Source: Ramlibacter sp.
Lineage (GTDB): Bacteria; Pseudomonadota; Gammaproteobacteria; Burkholderiales; Burkholderiaceae_C
Reading direction: 5' to 3'
Assembly (NCBI GenBank): GCA_016713005.1
Contig: JADJPY010000004.1
Span: 196,078 to 260,077, forward strand
Length of the DNA: 64,000 bases
The position numbers and the translations under genes were made by a program. Shown here piece by piece: positions 21,808 through 30,437 of the stretch. A model generated the notes under the pieces. The model saw only the letters and a program-made list of their open reading frames with translations, was not told the origin of the DNA and did no database searches. The first letter of the stretch is position 1. Each line of letters opens with the position of its first letter.

Positions 21808-24563
21808 GATTTCGGCTCATTGTTCGAGTCATCGGCAGCCTGGGGAGGACGCGCGACAATCGTCTTCTCAAAAGGGTCTGTCTCCACTGCAGCAGGAGCC
21901 TTCGAAACCACCGTGGCGTCGAAGTTGCCCGTCGGGCTCGCACTGGGGGCTGCAAACACCGCTGTCTTGTCCATACCCGCGGCCGGCGCGACCACAGCGG
22001 AAGCCCCCTCTCGAGGCGAGGCCGGATCCGCAATGCCCGTTGCCTCGATGAGCGCAACGCGAAGGTCAGCCGCAAAGGCGTCACCATCCTGGTAACGCGT
22101 TTCCGGCCGCTTGCTCATGGACAGTGCGACCGCATTTGCGAGACGCTCGGGGATGTCCTTGCGGATGATGCGGATGTCAGGTGCTTCCTCGTTGGCAATC
22201 TTGTACATCAATTCCGCCATGGAATCACCACGGAACGGCAACACACCAGTGAGCATCTGGAACAGCATGACGCCCAGAGAATAGAGATCCGAGCGCCCAT
22301 CCACTTTCTTCCCGGCAATTTGCTCCGGTGACATGAAGCTGGGTGTACCAAGGACCAAACCTGTTTTGGTCTTGCTGGAATCCGTGATCCGGGCAATACC
22401 AAAATCCGTCACCTTGACAGTGTCGCTGTCCAGTTCATACATGATGTTTGCGGGCTTGATGTCGCGGTGCACGACATTCTGGCGGTGGGCATATGCCAGC
22501 GCCTCTGCAACCCTTGCCACAATGGACAGCACCTTGGGTACTGGCAGCAAGTGGCCATCCTTGCAGAAATCGACCAGGTCCTTGCCCTTCAGGAACTCCA
22601 TGGCGATATAGGCAAGGTCGTGCTCCTCACCTGCATCGAAGATGGTCACGATGTTTTGGTGCTGCAGGCGGCCCGCAGTCTCCGCCTCCCGGAAGAAGCG
22701 TTCACGCGCATCGGTCAACTCTTCGCCTTCGAATTCCTGGCTCAGAGCCATGGTCTTGATGGCAACCACCCGGCCGATTTTGGGATCTTTCCCAAGGTAG
22801 ACCACGCCCATAGCGCCTTTGCCGAGCTCTTTTTCCACCTGGTAGCGGCCAAGCATGGGCTTCTCCACGGCACCGCCGTCGAGCAACATGGTTCCGCCAG
22901 GGTGCGCTCCACCCCCTCCAAGAATCACGGTTTCGGAAAGGTTCTTTGCCCGGTTGAGCTTGGACTGCAGGTCCTTGTAGCTCTTGTTGTAACCCGCCAT
23001 GTGCTCATAGACGGCCTGCGCCTTGTTGAACTGGCGCTTGCGCTCGAAATCGAGGGCAAGGTTATAGAGGTTGTCCATGACGGCGTCGCTCATCGGAACC
23101 CGGCGGAACCGGTCGAACGCCATGTCAAGCTGTCCCTGGCCTTGCAGGGCCAGGCCCATCATGCGGTTGGTTTCTGCAGACTCTTCATCGGACTTGACCT
23201 TGCCCGCCTCGGTCACCAGGAAGCGCTTGGTCGTCAACGCCAGATGACCGATCAGCAGAAGCGCTGCGGGGAACACCAGCTTCAGCCACATGGAGGCACC
23301 CGAGAGCAATCCGAATTCCGTCCCAAGCAACGAAACGAACAGCACCGCTGTGACGACCGCCGCCATGCCGGCTGACAGTCGGGGCAATGCCGCGATCAGG
23401 TATGCGGCAACCAGGAGGAATGCGCCGATGGCCGCCCACACGCTCCAGGACGGCTCGACAATGAAATGTTCGCCCAGAATGCTGGACGTGATGTGGGCGA
23501 TCGTCTCGGCCGGAGAAAGCCCCGCATACCCGGGCGTCGGGAACGTCACGCCGACGCCAGCTGCCGTCGCTCCGATCAGCACGATTTTGTCCGCGTATTT
23601 GGTTGCCGGGATCTTGCCGCTGAGCACGTCGTAAAACGAGTCCACCGCAAAAGCCGGCTTGCCGTCCTTGCCCCTGTAGAACTGGGGCAGCATGTGCGCC
23701 GATTCGTCGGTCTTGATCCGAAGCTTGCCCACCTGGACCGACTCGCCGGAGTTGACCTTGATGTCGCCAGGACCCAAATTCAGGCTTTTGGCCGCGACGA
23801 GCAATGCCATCGAAGGCACTGCCTTTCCGTAGTAGTTGACCAACAACGGCTCCCGGCGCACTGCGCCATCGACGTCTTGCGCCTGATTCAGGTGACCAAC
23901 TCCGGCGGCGGCCTGACCAATGACGTCAATGGGCTGCTGACCACGCAGCGCGGGTACCGAGAAGCCATTGTTCTCATCGATCGTGCTCTTCAGCGCAAAC
24001 GCGGGCAAGGGCTTGTCGGCCTTGCCTTGAGGCTCGCCGAGAACGAATACCGAAGGAACCACCACATTGCCTGCCGCGCTCATGCTGGCCGCGAGCTTGG
24101 CGTCAGAGTCCAGGGCCACCTCCGCCTCGGCGATGACCTTGGCAAGCTGTTCATTGATGGCGCCCTGCGGATTGCCGGGGTCCAGCGCGGGGCCCAAAGC
24201 CTGCTTCATCTTACGGATGAACACCAGGCCCCGGTCTGTCTGGGGCTCGAAGAAGAAGGCCGTATGGGCGACCGTCTTTACCTTTGCGGCCGCCAGCTTG
24301 TCGATCAGTTCGGCGTGGACTTCGCGGGGCCAGGGCCAGCGGCCGATGTTTGCGATGCTCTGGTCATCAATGGCGATGACCGCAATGCGGTCCGTCGGCT
24401 GGCGTGAATTGGATGTGCTGGCAAAGTCGTAGTACCGCCTTTCCAGACCGTCAATGAAGTCTGTCGACCGATCAAGCACGAAGACGGCGACCACCACCAG
24501 CAAGCCGACGAACCAGTCGGCGCGCCAGAACTGGCCGCGTTTAGCTGATGATGAAGTACTCAC
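21804..24563 (-). CDS. CHASE2-domain receptor Ser/Thr protein kinase
   Basis: 919 residues from a GTG start with a GAGGGGCGGG leader. Order: TM1; periplasmic CHASE2 sensor (about 35-370); three TM helices (about 375-450); TPR-like helices (about 465-545); Hanks-type kinase (about 572-840) with GKGAMGVVYLG, AIK, HRDIKPANIM, DFGIARI and an APE-equivalent SPEQ; a disordered tail. The topology is inverted relative to PknB, with the sensor at the N-terminus. The tail repeats a Thr motif three times (DKTAVFAAP, DATVVSKAP, EKTIVARPP), and another (SETVILGGG) precedes the kinase. These are likely autophosphorylation sites for the FHA partner. Confidence 0.92.
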   Translation of the reverse strand: MSTSSSAKRGQFWRADWFVGLLVVVAVFVLDRSTDFIDGLERRYYDFASTSNSRQPTDRIAVIAIDDQSIANIGRWPWPREVHAELIDKLAAAKVKTVAHTAFFFEPQTDRGLVFIRKMKQALGPALDPGNPQGAINEQLAKVIAEAEVALDSDAKLAASMSAAGNVVVPSVFVLGEPQGKADKPLPAFALKSTIDENNGFSVPALRGQQPIDVIGQAAAGVGHLNQAQDVDGAVRREPLLVNYYGKAVPSMALLVAAKSLNLGPGDIKVNSGESVQVGKLRIKTDESAHMLPQFYRGKDGKPAFAVDSFYDVLSGKIPATKYADKIVLIGATAAGVGVTFPTPGYAGLSPAETIAHITSSILGEHFIVEPSWSVWAAIGAFLLVAAYLIAALPRLSAGMAAVVTAVLFVSLLGTEFGLLSGASMWLKLVFPAALLLIGHLALTTKRFLVTEAGKVKSDEESAETNRMMGLALQGQGQLDMAFDRFRRVPMSDAVMDNLYNLALDFERKRQFNKAQAVYEHMAGYNKSYKDLQSKLNRAKNLSETVILGGGGAHPGGTMLLDGGAVEKPMLGRYQVEKELGKGAMGVVYLGKDPKIGRVVAIKTMALSQEFEGEELTDARERFFREAETAGRLQHQNIVTIFDAGEEHDLAYIAMEFLKGKDLVDFCKDGHLLPVPKVLSIVARVAEALAYAHRQNVVHRDIKPANIMYELDSDTVKVTDFGIARITDSSKTKTGLVLGTPSFMSPEQIAGKKVDGRSDLYSLGVMLFQMLTGVLPFRGDSMAELMYKIANEEAPDIRIIRKDIPERLANAVALSMSKRPETRYQDGDAFAADLRVALIEATGIADPASPREGASAVVAPAAGMDKTAVFAAPSASPTGNFDATVVSKAPAAVETDPFEKTIVARPPQAADDSNNEPKS

Positions 24564-24768
24564 TGCCCGCCCCTCGTGCGTTCCGGTTTGCCACTGATGT
24601 CCACGTTGAGCTCCGCCAGCCGCGCGGGCCGATCAGGATACAAAACACCTAATTGTGGACGTTAACAGACGCCCCGAGGTGGGACAAGGGAGTTTTTCAC
24701 TCCACGCCGGACTTTTGTTGCAAATAAGTACCACCACCCCGGCGAGGGAATCTGGCGCCGGCTCCTGC
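24564..24768. other. Intergenic region upstream of the kinase operon
   Basis: 205 bases between the kinase start and the terC-2 stop, both on the minus strand. It must hold the operon promoter. I see no convincing -35/-10 pair, sigma-54 site, operator or terminator. Confidence 0.4.
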
Positions 24769-25446
24769 TTAGCCAGACTTGCCGTAACGCTGGAGCGCCT
24801 TGCCCACCGCCACCACAAAGGCCGCTCCGGTCGCGGCAGCCACATAGTGCAGCCAGGGATTGGCGGCGGCAATCTCCTTCAGGGCCGTGTCACTCACGAT
24901 GGTCTCTCCACCGACCCAGCCAATGAGGGCGGCGCCGAGCATCACAATGATCGGGAAACGCTCCATCAGCTTGATCATGAGCGTGCTGCCAAAGATCACC
25001 AGAGGGATGCTGATGGCCAGACCAATGATCAGCAGGGTGTTGTTGCCCTTGGCGGCGGCGGCCACTGCGATGACGTTGTCCAGGCTCATCACCACGTCGG
25101 CAATCAAAATCGTGCGGATGGCTGTCGCAAGGCTGCCGTGTTCCCCGCCCTCGCCTTCCTCTCCATCCTCATCCCCGAGCAGCTGCACGCCGATCCAGAG
25201 CAGCAACGCGCCACCCACGATCTGCAGGAACGAGAGTTCCAGCAGTTTGGCGGCCACCACGGTCAGGATGATGCGCAACACAACCGCCGCGCCCGAGCCA
25301 AAGAAAATGGCCTTGCGCTGCTGTTCGGGCGGCAGCGCGCGTGCTGCCAGGGCAATCACGACGGCGTTGTCGCCCGACAGAATGATGTTGATCCAGATGA
25401 TCTTGACGAGTCCGATCCAGAAATCGGCGCTTTGCAGCATGTCCAT
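24769..25446 (-). CDS. TerC family membrane protein, second paralogue
   Basis: 225 residues, about seven TM helices. TerC signatures IIWINIILSGDNAVVIALAARAL and ILIADVVMSLDNVIAVAAAA, with an acidic loop GDEDGEEGEGGEHG between them. It resembles the YjbE branch. Unlike the first TerC gene it has no yybP-ykoY element upstream; instead three GC hairpins fill the leader. Metal-ion handling is inferred from the family. Confidence 0.9.
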   Translation of the reverse strand: MDMLQSADFWIGLVKIIWINIILSGDNAVVIALAARALPPEQQRKAIFFGSGAAVVLRIILTVVAAKLLELSFLQIVGGALLLWIGVQLLGDEDGEEGEGGEHGSLATAIRTILIADVVMSLDNVIAVAAAAKGNNTLLIIGLAISIPLVIFGSTLMIKLMERFPIIVMLGAALIGWVGGETIVSDTALKEIAAANPWLHYVAAATGAAFVVAVGKALQRYGKSG

Positions 25447-25473
25447 GCGCTTCTCCAGTGTTATGAATTGCGA

Positions 25474-25555
25474 AGGCGCCCGGGACCAGTCCCGGGCGCC
25501 TCCAGCTTTTTTTGGAGCCCCCAGTTTAGGGGGTTCACGAACCGCGCCGGTTCGT
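25474..25555. repeat. Cluster of three hairpins between sucD and terC-2
   Basis: AGGCGCCCGGGA/TCCCGGGCGCCT (25474-25501) is a perfect 12-bp stem with loop CCAG; CTCCA/TGGAG (25500-25517) encloses a T-run; ACGAACCG/CGGTTCGT (25537-25555) is a perfect 8-bp stem. Read with sucD (minus) none is followed by a T-run, so these are not textbook terminators. They may act as transcript-end or leader structures. Confidence 0.45.
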
Positions 25556-25568
25556 AAAAACGCTTACC

Positions 25569-26462
25569 TCAAAGCTTGCCCTTGAGAAGCTTGGCCAGCT
25601 CGGAGAAATTGCGGGTGACTGTGAAGCCGCACTCCTCCATGATCGCCAGCTTGGCCTCGGCCGTGTCGGCTCCACCGGATATCAGCGCGCCCGCATGGCC
25701 CATGCGCTTGCCGGGCGGTGCGGTGACACCTGCGATGAATCCGACGATCGGCTTTTTCATGTTGGCCTTGCACCAGCGCGCTGCATCGGCTTCGTCCGGG
25801 CCGCCGATTTCGCCGATCATGATGACGGCATCGGTATCCGGATCGTCGTTGAAGGCTTTCATCACATCGATGTGCTTGAGGCCGTTGATCGGGTCGCCGC
25901 CAATGCCAACGGCGCTGGACTGGCCCAGGCCGATTTCGGTGAGCTGCGCCACGGCTTCGTAGGTCAGCGTACCCGAACGCGAGACCACGCCAATGCGGCC
26001 CTTGCGGTGGATGTGGCCGGGCATGATGCCAATCTTGATTTCGTCAGGCGTAATCAGACCCGGGCAATTGGGGCCAAGCAGCAGCGTCTTCTTGCCGCCC
26101 GCCGCTTCCTTGGCCTTCATCCTGTTGCGGACTTCAAGCATGTCACGCACCGGAATGCCTTCCGTGATGCAGATCGCCAGGTCCAGGTCGGCTTCAACAG
26201 CTTCCCAGATGGCAGCGGCCGCGCCCGCCGGAGGCACATAAATCACCGAGACCGTGGCCCCGGTCTGGCTGGCTGCCTCCTTCACGGATGCATAGATCGG
26301 GATGTTGAAGATCGACTCACCGGCCTTCTTGGGATTCACGCCCGCGACGAAGCAGTTCTTGCCGTTGGCGTATTCCTGGCACTTTTCGGTGTGGAACTGC
26401 CCGGTCTTGCCGGTGATGCCCTGGGTGATGACCTTGGTGTCTTTGTTGATGTAGATCGACAT
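25569..26462 (-). CDS. sucD: Succinyl-CoA synthetase (ADP-forming) alpha subunit
   Basis: 297 residues. TCA-cycle enzyme, alpha2beta2 complex with SucC. CoA-binding Rossmann domain (TQGITGKTGQFHTEKC), the ligase region (GPNCPGLITPDEIKIGIMPGHIHRKGRIGVVSRSGTLTYE split by loops) and the phosphorylated His in GKRMGHAGALISGG. It starts 12 bases after the sucC stop. Confidence 0.97.
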   Translation of the reverse strand: MSIYINKDTKVITQGITGKTGQFHTEKCQEYANGKNCFVAGVNPKKAGESIFNIPIYASVKEAASQTGATVSVIYVPPAGAAAAIWEAVEADLDLAICITEGIPVRDMLEVRNRMKAKEAAGGKKTLLLGPNCPGLITPDEIKIGIMPGHIHRKGRIGVVSRSGTLTYEAVAQLTEIGLGQSSAVGIGGDPINGLKHIDVMKAFNDDPDTDAVIMIGEIGGPDEADAARWCKANMKKPIVGFIAGVTAPPGKRMGHAGALISGGADTAEAKLAIMEECGFTVTRNFSELAKLLKGKL

Positions 26463-26474
26463 GGCTGTTGTTCC

Positions 26475-27635
26475 TTACTTGACCGCTGCCACGACCTTCT
26501 GGGCCGCTTCTGCCATGGTGTCGGCGCTGATGATGGGCAGGCCGGAGGCTGCCAGCAGCTTCTTGCCCTCAACCTCGTTGGTGCCCTTCATGCGCACCAC
26601 CAGCGGCACGCTGAGGTTGACCGCCTTGCAGGCAGCGATCACGCCGGTGGCGATGGTGTCGCACTTCATGATGCCCCCGAAGATGTTGACCAGGATGCCC
26701 TTGACGTTCTTGTTCTTGAGCATGATCTTGAAGGCTTCGGTGACCTTCTCCGGGGTGGCCCCGCCGCCAACGTCCAGGAAGTTGGCCGGCTCGCCGCCGA
26801 ACAGCTTGATGGTGTCCATGGTGGCCATGGCCAGGCCTGCGCCATTGACCAGGCAACCGATGTTGCCGTCCAGCGAGATGTAGGCCAGATCGAACTTGGA
26901 TGCCTCGACTTCGGCGGCGTCCTCTTCGTCGAGATCCCGGTAAGCCACGATTTCCGGATGGCGGAACAGCGCGTTGCTGTCGAAGTTGAACTTCGCGTCC
27001 AGCGCCTTGATGTTGCCGTTGCCTTCCAGGATGAGCGGGTTGATTTCCACGAGAGACGCGTCGGTCTCCATGTAGATCTTGTAGAGCTTTTGCAGCACAT
27101 CGATGGCCTGCGCCTGCGACGCCTCGGGCACGCCGATCCCTGCGGCCAGCTTCTTGCCCTGCGCGGCAGTGAGGCCGATGGCCGGGTCGACCGCCTCGGT
27201 GATGATTTTTTCAGGGGTGTCGTGGGCCACGGCCTCGATGTCCATGCCGCCCTCGGTGGAGACAATGAACGCCACCTTCTGGGTGGCCCGGTCGGTCACG
27301 GCCGAGACGTAATACTCTTTCTTGATGTCCGCCCCGTCCTCGATCAGCAGGCGGCGGACCTTCTGGCCTTCAGGCCCGGTCTGGTGCGTGACCAGCTGCA
27401 TGCCCAGGATCTCGCCGGCCAGCTTCTTTACATCCTCGACCGAACGCGCCAGCTTGACGCCGCCTCCCTTGCCGCGCCCGCCGGCATGGATCTGCGCCTT
27501 GACCACCCAGATCGGGCCGCCAAGCTTTTGGGCGGCCTCGACCGCCTCCTGGACCGTGAAAGCGGGGATGCCGCGGGGAACGGGCACGCCGAAATTGCGC
27601 AAGATTTCCTTGCCTTGGTACTCGTGGATCTTCAT
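26475..27635 (-). CDS. sucC: Succinyl-CoA synthetase (ADP-forming) beta subunit
   Basis: 386 residues from MKIHEYQGKEILRNFGVPVPRG, an ATP-grasp subunit. Signatures include VVKAQIHAGGRGKGGGVKLA near the N-terminus, EINPLI, and the Gly-rich GNIGCLVNGAGLAMATMD with FGGIMKCD near the C-terminus. The longer frame from 27737 has no family support. Divergent from argC; the 160-base gap holds both promoters. Confidence 0.97.
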   Translation of the reverse strand: MKIHEYQGKEILRNFGVPVPRGIPAFTVQEAVEAAQKLGGPIWVVKAQIHAGGRGKGGGVKLARSVEDVKKLAGEILGMQLVTHQTGPEGQKVRRLLIEDGADIKKEYYVSAVTDRATQKVAFIVSTEGGMDIEAVAHDTPEKIITEAVDPAIGLTAAQGKKLAAGIGVPEASQAQAIDVLQKLYKIYMETDASLVEINPLILEGNGNIKALDAKFNFDSNALFRHPEIVAYRDLDEEDAAEVEASKFDLAYISLDGNIGCLVNGAGLAMATMDTIKLFGGEPANFLDVGGGATPEKVTEAFKIMLKNKNVKGILVNIFGGIMKCDTIATGVIAACKAVNLSVPLVVRMKGTNEVEGKKLLAASGLPIISADTMAEAAQKVVAAVK

Positions 27636-27795
27636 GAGGTCTCTCTCAGGAACGGATGATTTTGTGCCCGACCGGGGGCCTGGAGCCCGCAAGGCAGGCC
27701 GCTGCATACGGCAGCCGCTAAATGTATCATGCTGCAATGCACCAATCTTGAGCGTGCCTTACAGTTCCACGACACGGATTTCACAGGTGGTCGAC

Positions 27796-28719
27796 ATGCC
27801 AAAAGTCTTTATCGATGGCGAAGCCGGGACGACCGGTTTGCAGATCCGCGAGCGCCTGCAACAGATGTCACAGGTCGAGCTCGTGAGCATCGCGCCCGAG
27901 CTGCGCAAGGACGCTGGCGCCAAGCGGGAGCTGGTGCGAGGCGTCGACCTGGTGATCCTGTGCCTGCACGACGACGCTGCGCGCGAGTCGGTGGCGTTGA
28001 TCGACGAAATCGAGAAGTCGTCGGGCAATCCCGGACCACGCGTCATCGACGCGTCGACCGCACACCGTACGGCGCCAGGCTGGGTGTTTGGTTTTCCGGA
28101 GCTCTCAAAGGGGCACCGGGACGCCGTTGCGCAGGCCCGCCGCGTCAGCAACCCGGGCTGCTATTCAACCGGAGCGATCGCGCTGATCCGGCCGTTGATC
28201 GATGCCGGCCTGTTGCCCGCTGATTTTCCGCTGTCCATTCCGGCAGTAAGTGGCTACTCCGGCGGCGGGCGTTCCCTGATCGAAGCCCATGAAAGTGGAG
28301 CAGCGGCCGCGTTTGAACTCTACGCGCTGGGTCTCCAGCACAAGCATGTGCCCGAGATCATGAAGCACACCGGCCTGACGCGTCGCCCGATCTTCATCCC
28401 CTCGGTGGGCAATTTCCGCCAGGGCATGCTGGTGCAATTGCCGCTGCATCTGGACGAGCTGCCAGGCAAGCCCACAGGTGCGGACCTCCAGGCGGCACTC
28501 GCTGCCCATTACGCGGGCAGTGAATGGGTGAGCGTGAAGCCCGCCACAGCGGACGGCAAGCTGGATGCGCTGGCGTTGAACGGCACCAACCAAATGGAGT
28601 TGCGGGTCTTCGCCAACGAGGGCCAGCGTCACGCCGTGCTGGTTGCCCGGCTGGACAACCTGGGCAAGGGCGCCAGTGGCGCCGCAGTGCAGAACCTGCA
28701 GCTGATGTTCGGTCTGTAG
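27796..28719 (+). CDS. argC: N-acetyl-gamma-glutamyl-phosphate reductase (type 2)
   Basis: 307 residues starting MPKVFIDGEAGTTGLQIRERL, the short type 2 ArgC/ArgC2 form. Third step of arginine synthesis. Catalytic Cys in SNPGCYSTG; cofactor loop GEAGTTG; substrate region VSGYSGGGRSLIE and HKHVPEI. The open frame extends 474 bases upstream through sucC antisense sequence, which is not coding. Confidence 0.95.
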   Translation: MPKVFIDGEAGTTGLQIRERLQQMSQVELVSIAPELRKDAGAKRELVRGVDLVILCLHDDAARESVALIDEIEKSSGNPGPRVIDASTAHRTAPGWVFGFPELSKGHRDAVAQARRVSNPGCYSTGAIALIRPLIDAGLLPADFPLSIPAVSGYSGGGRSLIEAHESGAAAAFELYALGLQHKHVPEIMKHTGLTRRPIFIPSVGNFRQGMLVQLPLHLDELPGKPTGADLQAALAAHYAGSEWVSVKPATADGKLDALALNGTNQMELRVFANEGQRHAVLVARLDNLGKGASGAAVQNLQLMFGL

Positions 28720-28724
28720 GGCGC

Positions 28725-29186
28725 TCAGGCGTCGTCTTCGGCACCCTTTACCACGCGGCGGATCACTTCCGGCGCGAAGCCCCGGGCGGCCAGAAAGCGC
28801 ATCTGGCGCAGCCGGGCCGCCGGGTCAGCCGCCGGCTCCCCGAACTTGCGCACCCAGACGTCGCGCGCACGCGCCAGTTCCGTATCCTTGAGCTGCGCGG
28901 CCGTTTCGGCCAGCACCTGCGCTTCCACCCCCTTGGCGCGCAGCTCCTGGATCACCCGGGCGGCGCCCAGCCGTGCGCCGCGCCGTCGCGCCACCGACTC
29001 CGCCACCCGCTGCTCGCTGATGAATCCCTTGGCGGCCAGTTCGTCCAGTGCGCGGGCCAGGGAGCCGGGCTCTGTCTCGTGCGGTGCCAGCTTTCGCTGA
29101 AGCTCCGCGCGCGAGTGCTCGCGCGCCGCCAGCAGGCGCAGCGCACGCCCCCGCAACGAGGGGGAGAAAGCCGGGGCACCGCTCAT
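28725..29186 (-). CDS. recX: Regulatory protein RecX
   Basis: 153 residues, mostly helical three-helix repeats: LRGRALRLLAAREHSRAELQRKL, LDELAAKGFISEQRVAESVARRR and RFLAARGFAPEVIRRVV. It binds inside the RecA filament groove and limits RecA activity. It lies downstream of recA on the same strand, the usual order, and is separated from recA by a family A repeat that fills the gap. Its stop is five bases from the convergent argC stop. Confidence 0.93.
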   Translation of the reverse strand: MSGAPAFSPSLRGRALRLLAAREHSRAELQRKLAPHETEPGSLARALDELAAKGFISEQRVAESVARRRGARLGAARVIQELRAKGVEAQVLAETAAQLKDTELARARDVWVRKFGEPAADPAARLRQMRFLAARGFAPEVIRRVVKGAEDDA

Positions 29187-29240
29187 TTGCTATTGTTTTT
29201 ATAGCAATCCAGGTCCGTCCGACGGGGGCTGGAGGCCAAT
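29187..29240 (+). repeat. Dispersed repeat family A, copy 3 (reference copy)
   Basis: TTGCTATTGTTTTTATAGC, spacer, GTCCGTCCGACGGGGGCTGG, AGGCCAATTT. It fills the recA-recX gap exactly, from the base after the recX start codon to just before the recA stop. The GCTAT...ATAGC arms can form a hairpin. Confidence 0.8.
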
Positions 29241-29241
29241 T

Positions 29242-30297
29242 TCACTCTGAATCGGCCGCTGCGGCCAGCAGCGGGATGCCCAGCGAGTCGCGCACCTTGT
29301 TTTCGATCTCGAAAGCCAGTTCGGGGTTCTCGCGCAGGAACTCGCGCGCATTGTCGCGGCCCTGTCCGATCTTTTCGCCGTTGTAGGCATACCAGGCCCC
29401 GGACTTCTCCAGCACATGGGCCGTCACCCCCATGTCGATGATCTCGCCGTGGCGGCTGATGCCCTCGCCGAACAGGATGTCGAACTCCGCCGTCTTGAAC
29501 GGGGGCGAGACCTTGTTCTTCACCACCTTGACCTTGGTTTCGTTGCCGATGGCTTCCTCGCCCTTCTTGATCGTGCCGGTGCGGCGGATGTCCAGGCGCA
29601 CCGAGGCGTAGAACTTCAGCGCGTTGCCGCCGGTCGTGGTCTCGGGGCTGCCGAACATCACGCCAATCTTCATGCGGATCTGGTTGATGAAGATGACCAT
29701 GCAGTTGGTCTTCTTGATGGTGGCGGTGAGTTTGCGCAGCGCCTGGCTCATCAGGCGGGCCTGCAGACCCGGCAGGCTGTCGCCCATTTCGCCTTCGATT
29801 TCGGCCTTGGGCGTGAGCGCGGCGACCGAGTCGATCACGATCAGGTCCACCGCGCCGGAGCGCACCAGGCTGTCCACGATTTCCAGGGCCTGCTCGCCGG
29901 TGTCGGGCTGGCTGATCAGCAGGTCCGACAGGTTCACGCCCAGCTTCTGGGCGTATTGCACATCCAGCGCGTGCTCGGCATCGACAAACGCGCATTGGCC
30001 GCCCTGCTTTTGCATCTCGGCGATGACCTGCAGCGTCAGCGTGGTCTTGCCAGACGATTCCGGGCCATAGATCTCGATGACGCGGCCGCGCGGCAGGCCG
30101 CCCACGCCCAGGGCGATGTCCAGTCCCAGTGAGCCGGTGGACACGACCTGGATGTCCTCCAGGACCTCGCCCTCGCCCAGCCGCATGATGGTGCCCTTGC
30201 CAAACTGCTTCTCGATCTGGGCCAGGGCGGCTTGCAGCGCCTTGGCGCGCTCGCTGTTGGCGTTGGCGATGCTGGTTCCTTTGACTTGGGCGTCCAT
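29242..30297 (-). CDS. recA: Recombinase RecA
   Basis: 351 residues from MDAQVKGTSIANANSERAKAL, with an AAGGAG site. Walker A GPESSGKTTL, Walker B LIVIDSVAAL, the L2 loop FINQIRMKIGVMFG and the ETTTGGNALKFYAS segment. Drives homologous recombination and LexA self-cleavage. An SOS-box-like sequence lies about 60 bases upstream. The seven codons before this Met (frame from 30318) are not part of RecA. Confidence 0.98.
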   Translation of the reverse strand: MDAQVKGTSIANANSERAKALQAALAQIEKQFGKGTIMRLGEGEVLEDIQVVSTGSLGLDIALGVGGLPRGRVIEIYGPESSGKTTLTLQVIAEMQKQGGQCAFVDAEHALDVQYAQKLGVNLSDLLISQPDTGEQALEIVDSLVRSGAVDLIVIDSVAALTPKAEIEGEMGDSLPGLQARLMSQALRKLTATIKKTNCMVIFINQIRMKIGVMFGSPETTTGGNALKFYASVRLDIRRTGTIKKGEEAIGNETKVKVVKNKVSPPFKTAEFDILFGEGISRHGEIIDMGVTAHVLEKSGAWYAYNGEKIGQGRDNAREFLRENPELAFEIENKVRDSLGIPLLAAAADSE

Positions 30298-30355
30298 GAG
30301 AATCTCCTTGAATATCAATGGGTTATGGGTTCAGCGGCCAGTGGTTTTAAAAACA

Positions 30356-30375
30356 GTCTGGATGCTTGAACAGTA
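30356..30375 (-). promoter_or_regulatory. LexA (SOS) box candidate upstream of recA
   Basis: On the minus strand TACTGTTCAAGCATCCAGAC fits CTGT-N8-ACAG with one mismatch (CCAG for ACAG). Position and the SOS nature of recA support it. It also overlaps the earliest possible ATG (30366) of the divergent MarR gene, arguing for a later start there. Confidence 0.6.
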
Positions 30376-30437
30376 CTTTAACGACCCTGCCAAGCCAAAG
30401 TAAACAACTTTTTGGTCAGTTTGCCTTACCATTCGGC

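Noticed and set aside
25474..25501. 12-bp GC hairpin as the sucD terminator
   Set aside because: The T-run lies on the plus-strand side, while sucD is transcribed on the minus strand. It was reported only as a hairpin cluster.
25695..27659. 654-codon plus-strand open frame across sucCD
   Set aside because: Antisense of sucC and sucD, His/Asp/Gly-rich with no recognisable fold; a GC-rich shadow frame.
30366..30437. Longer MarR start at ATG 30366
   Set aside because: It would place the start codon inside the recA SOS box, and the added residues do not resemble the MarR family.
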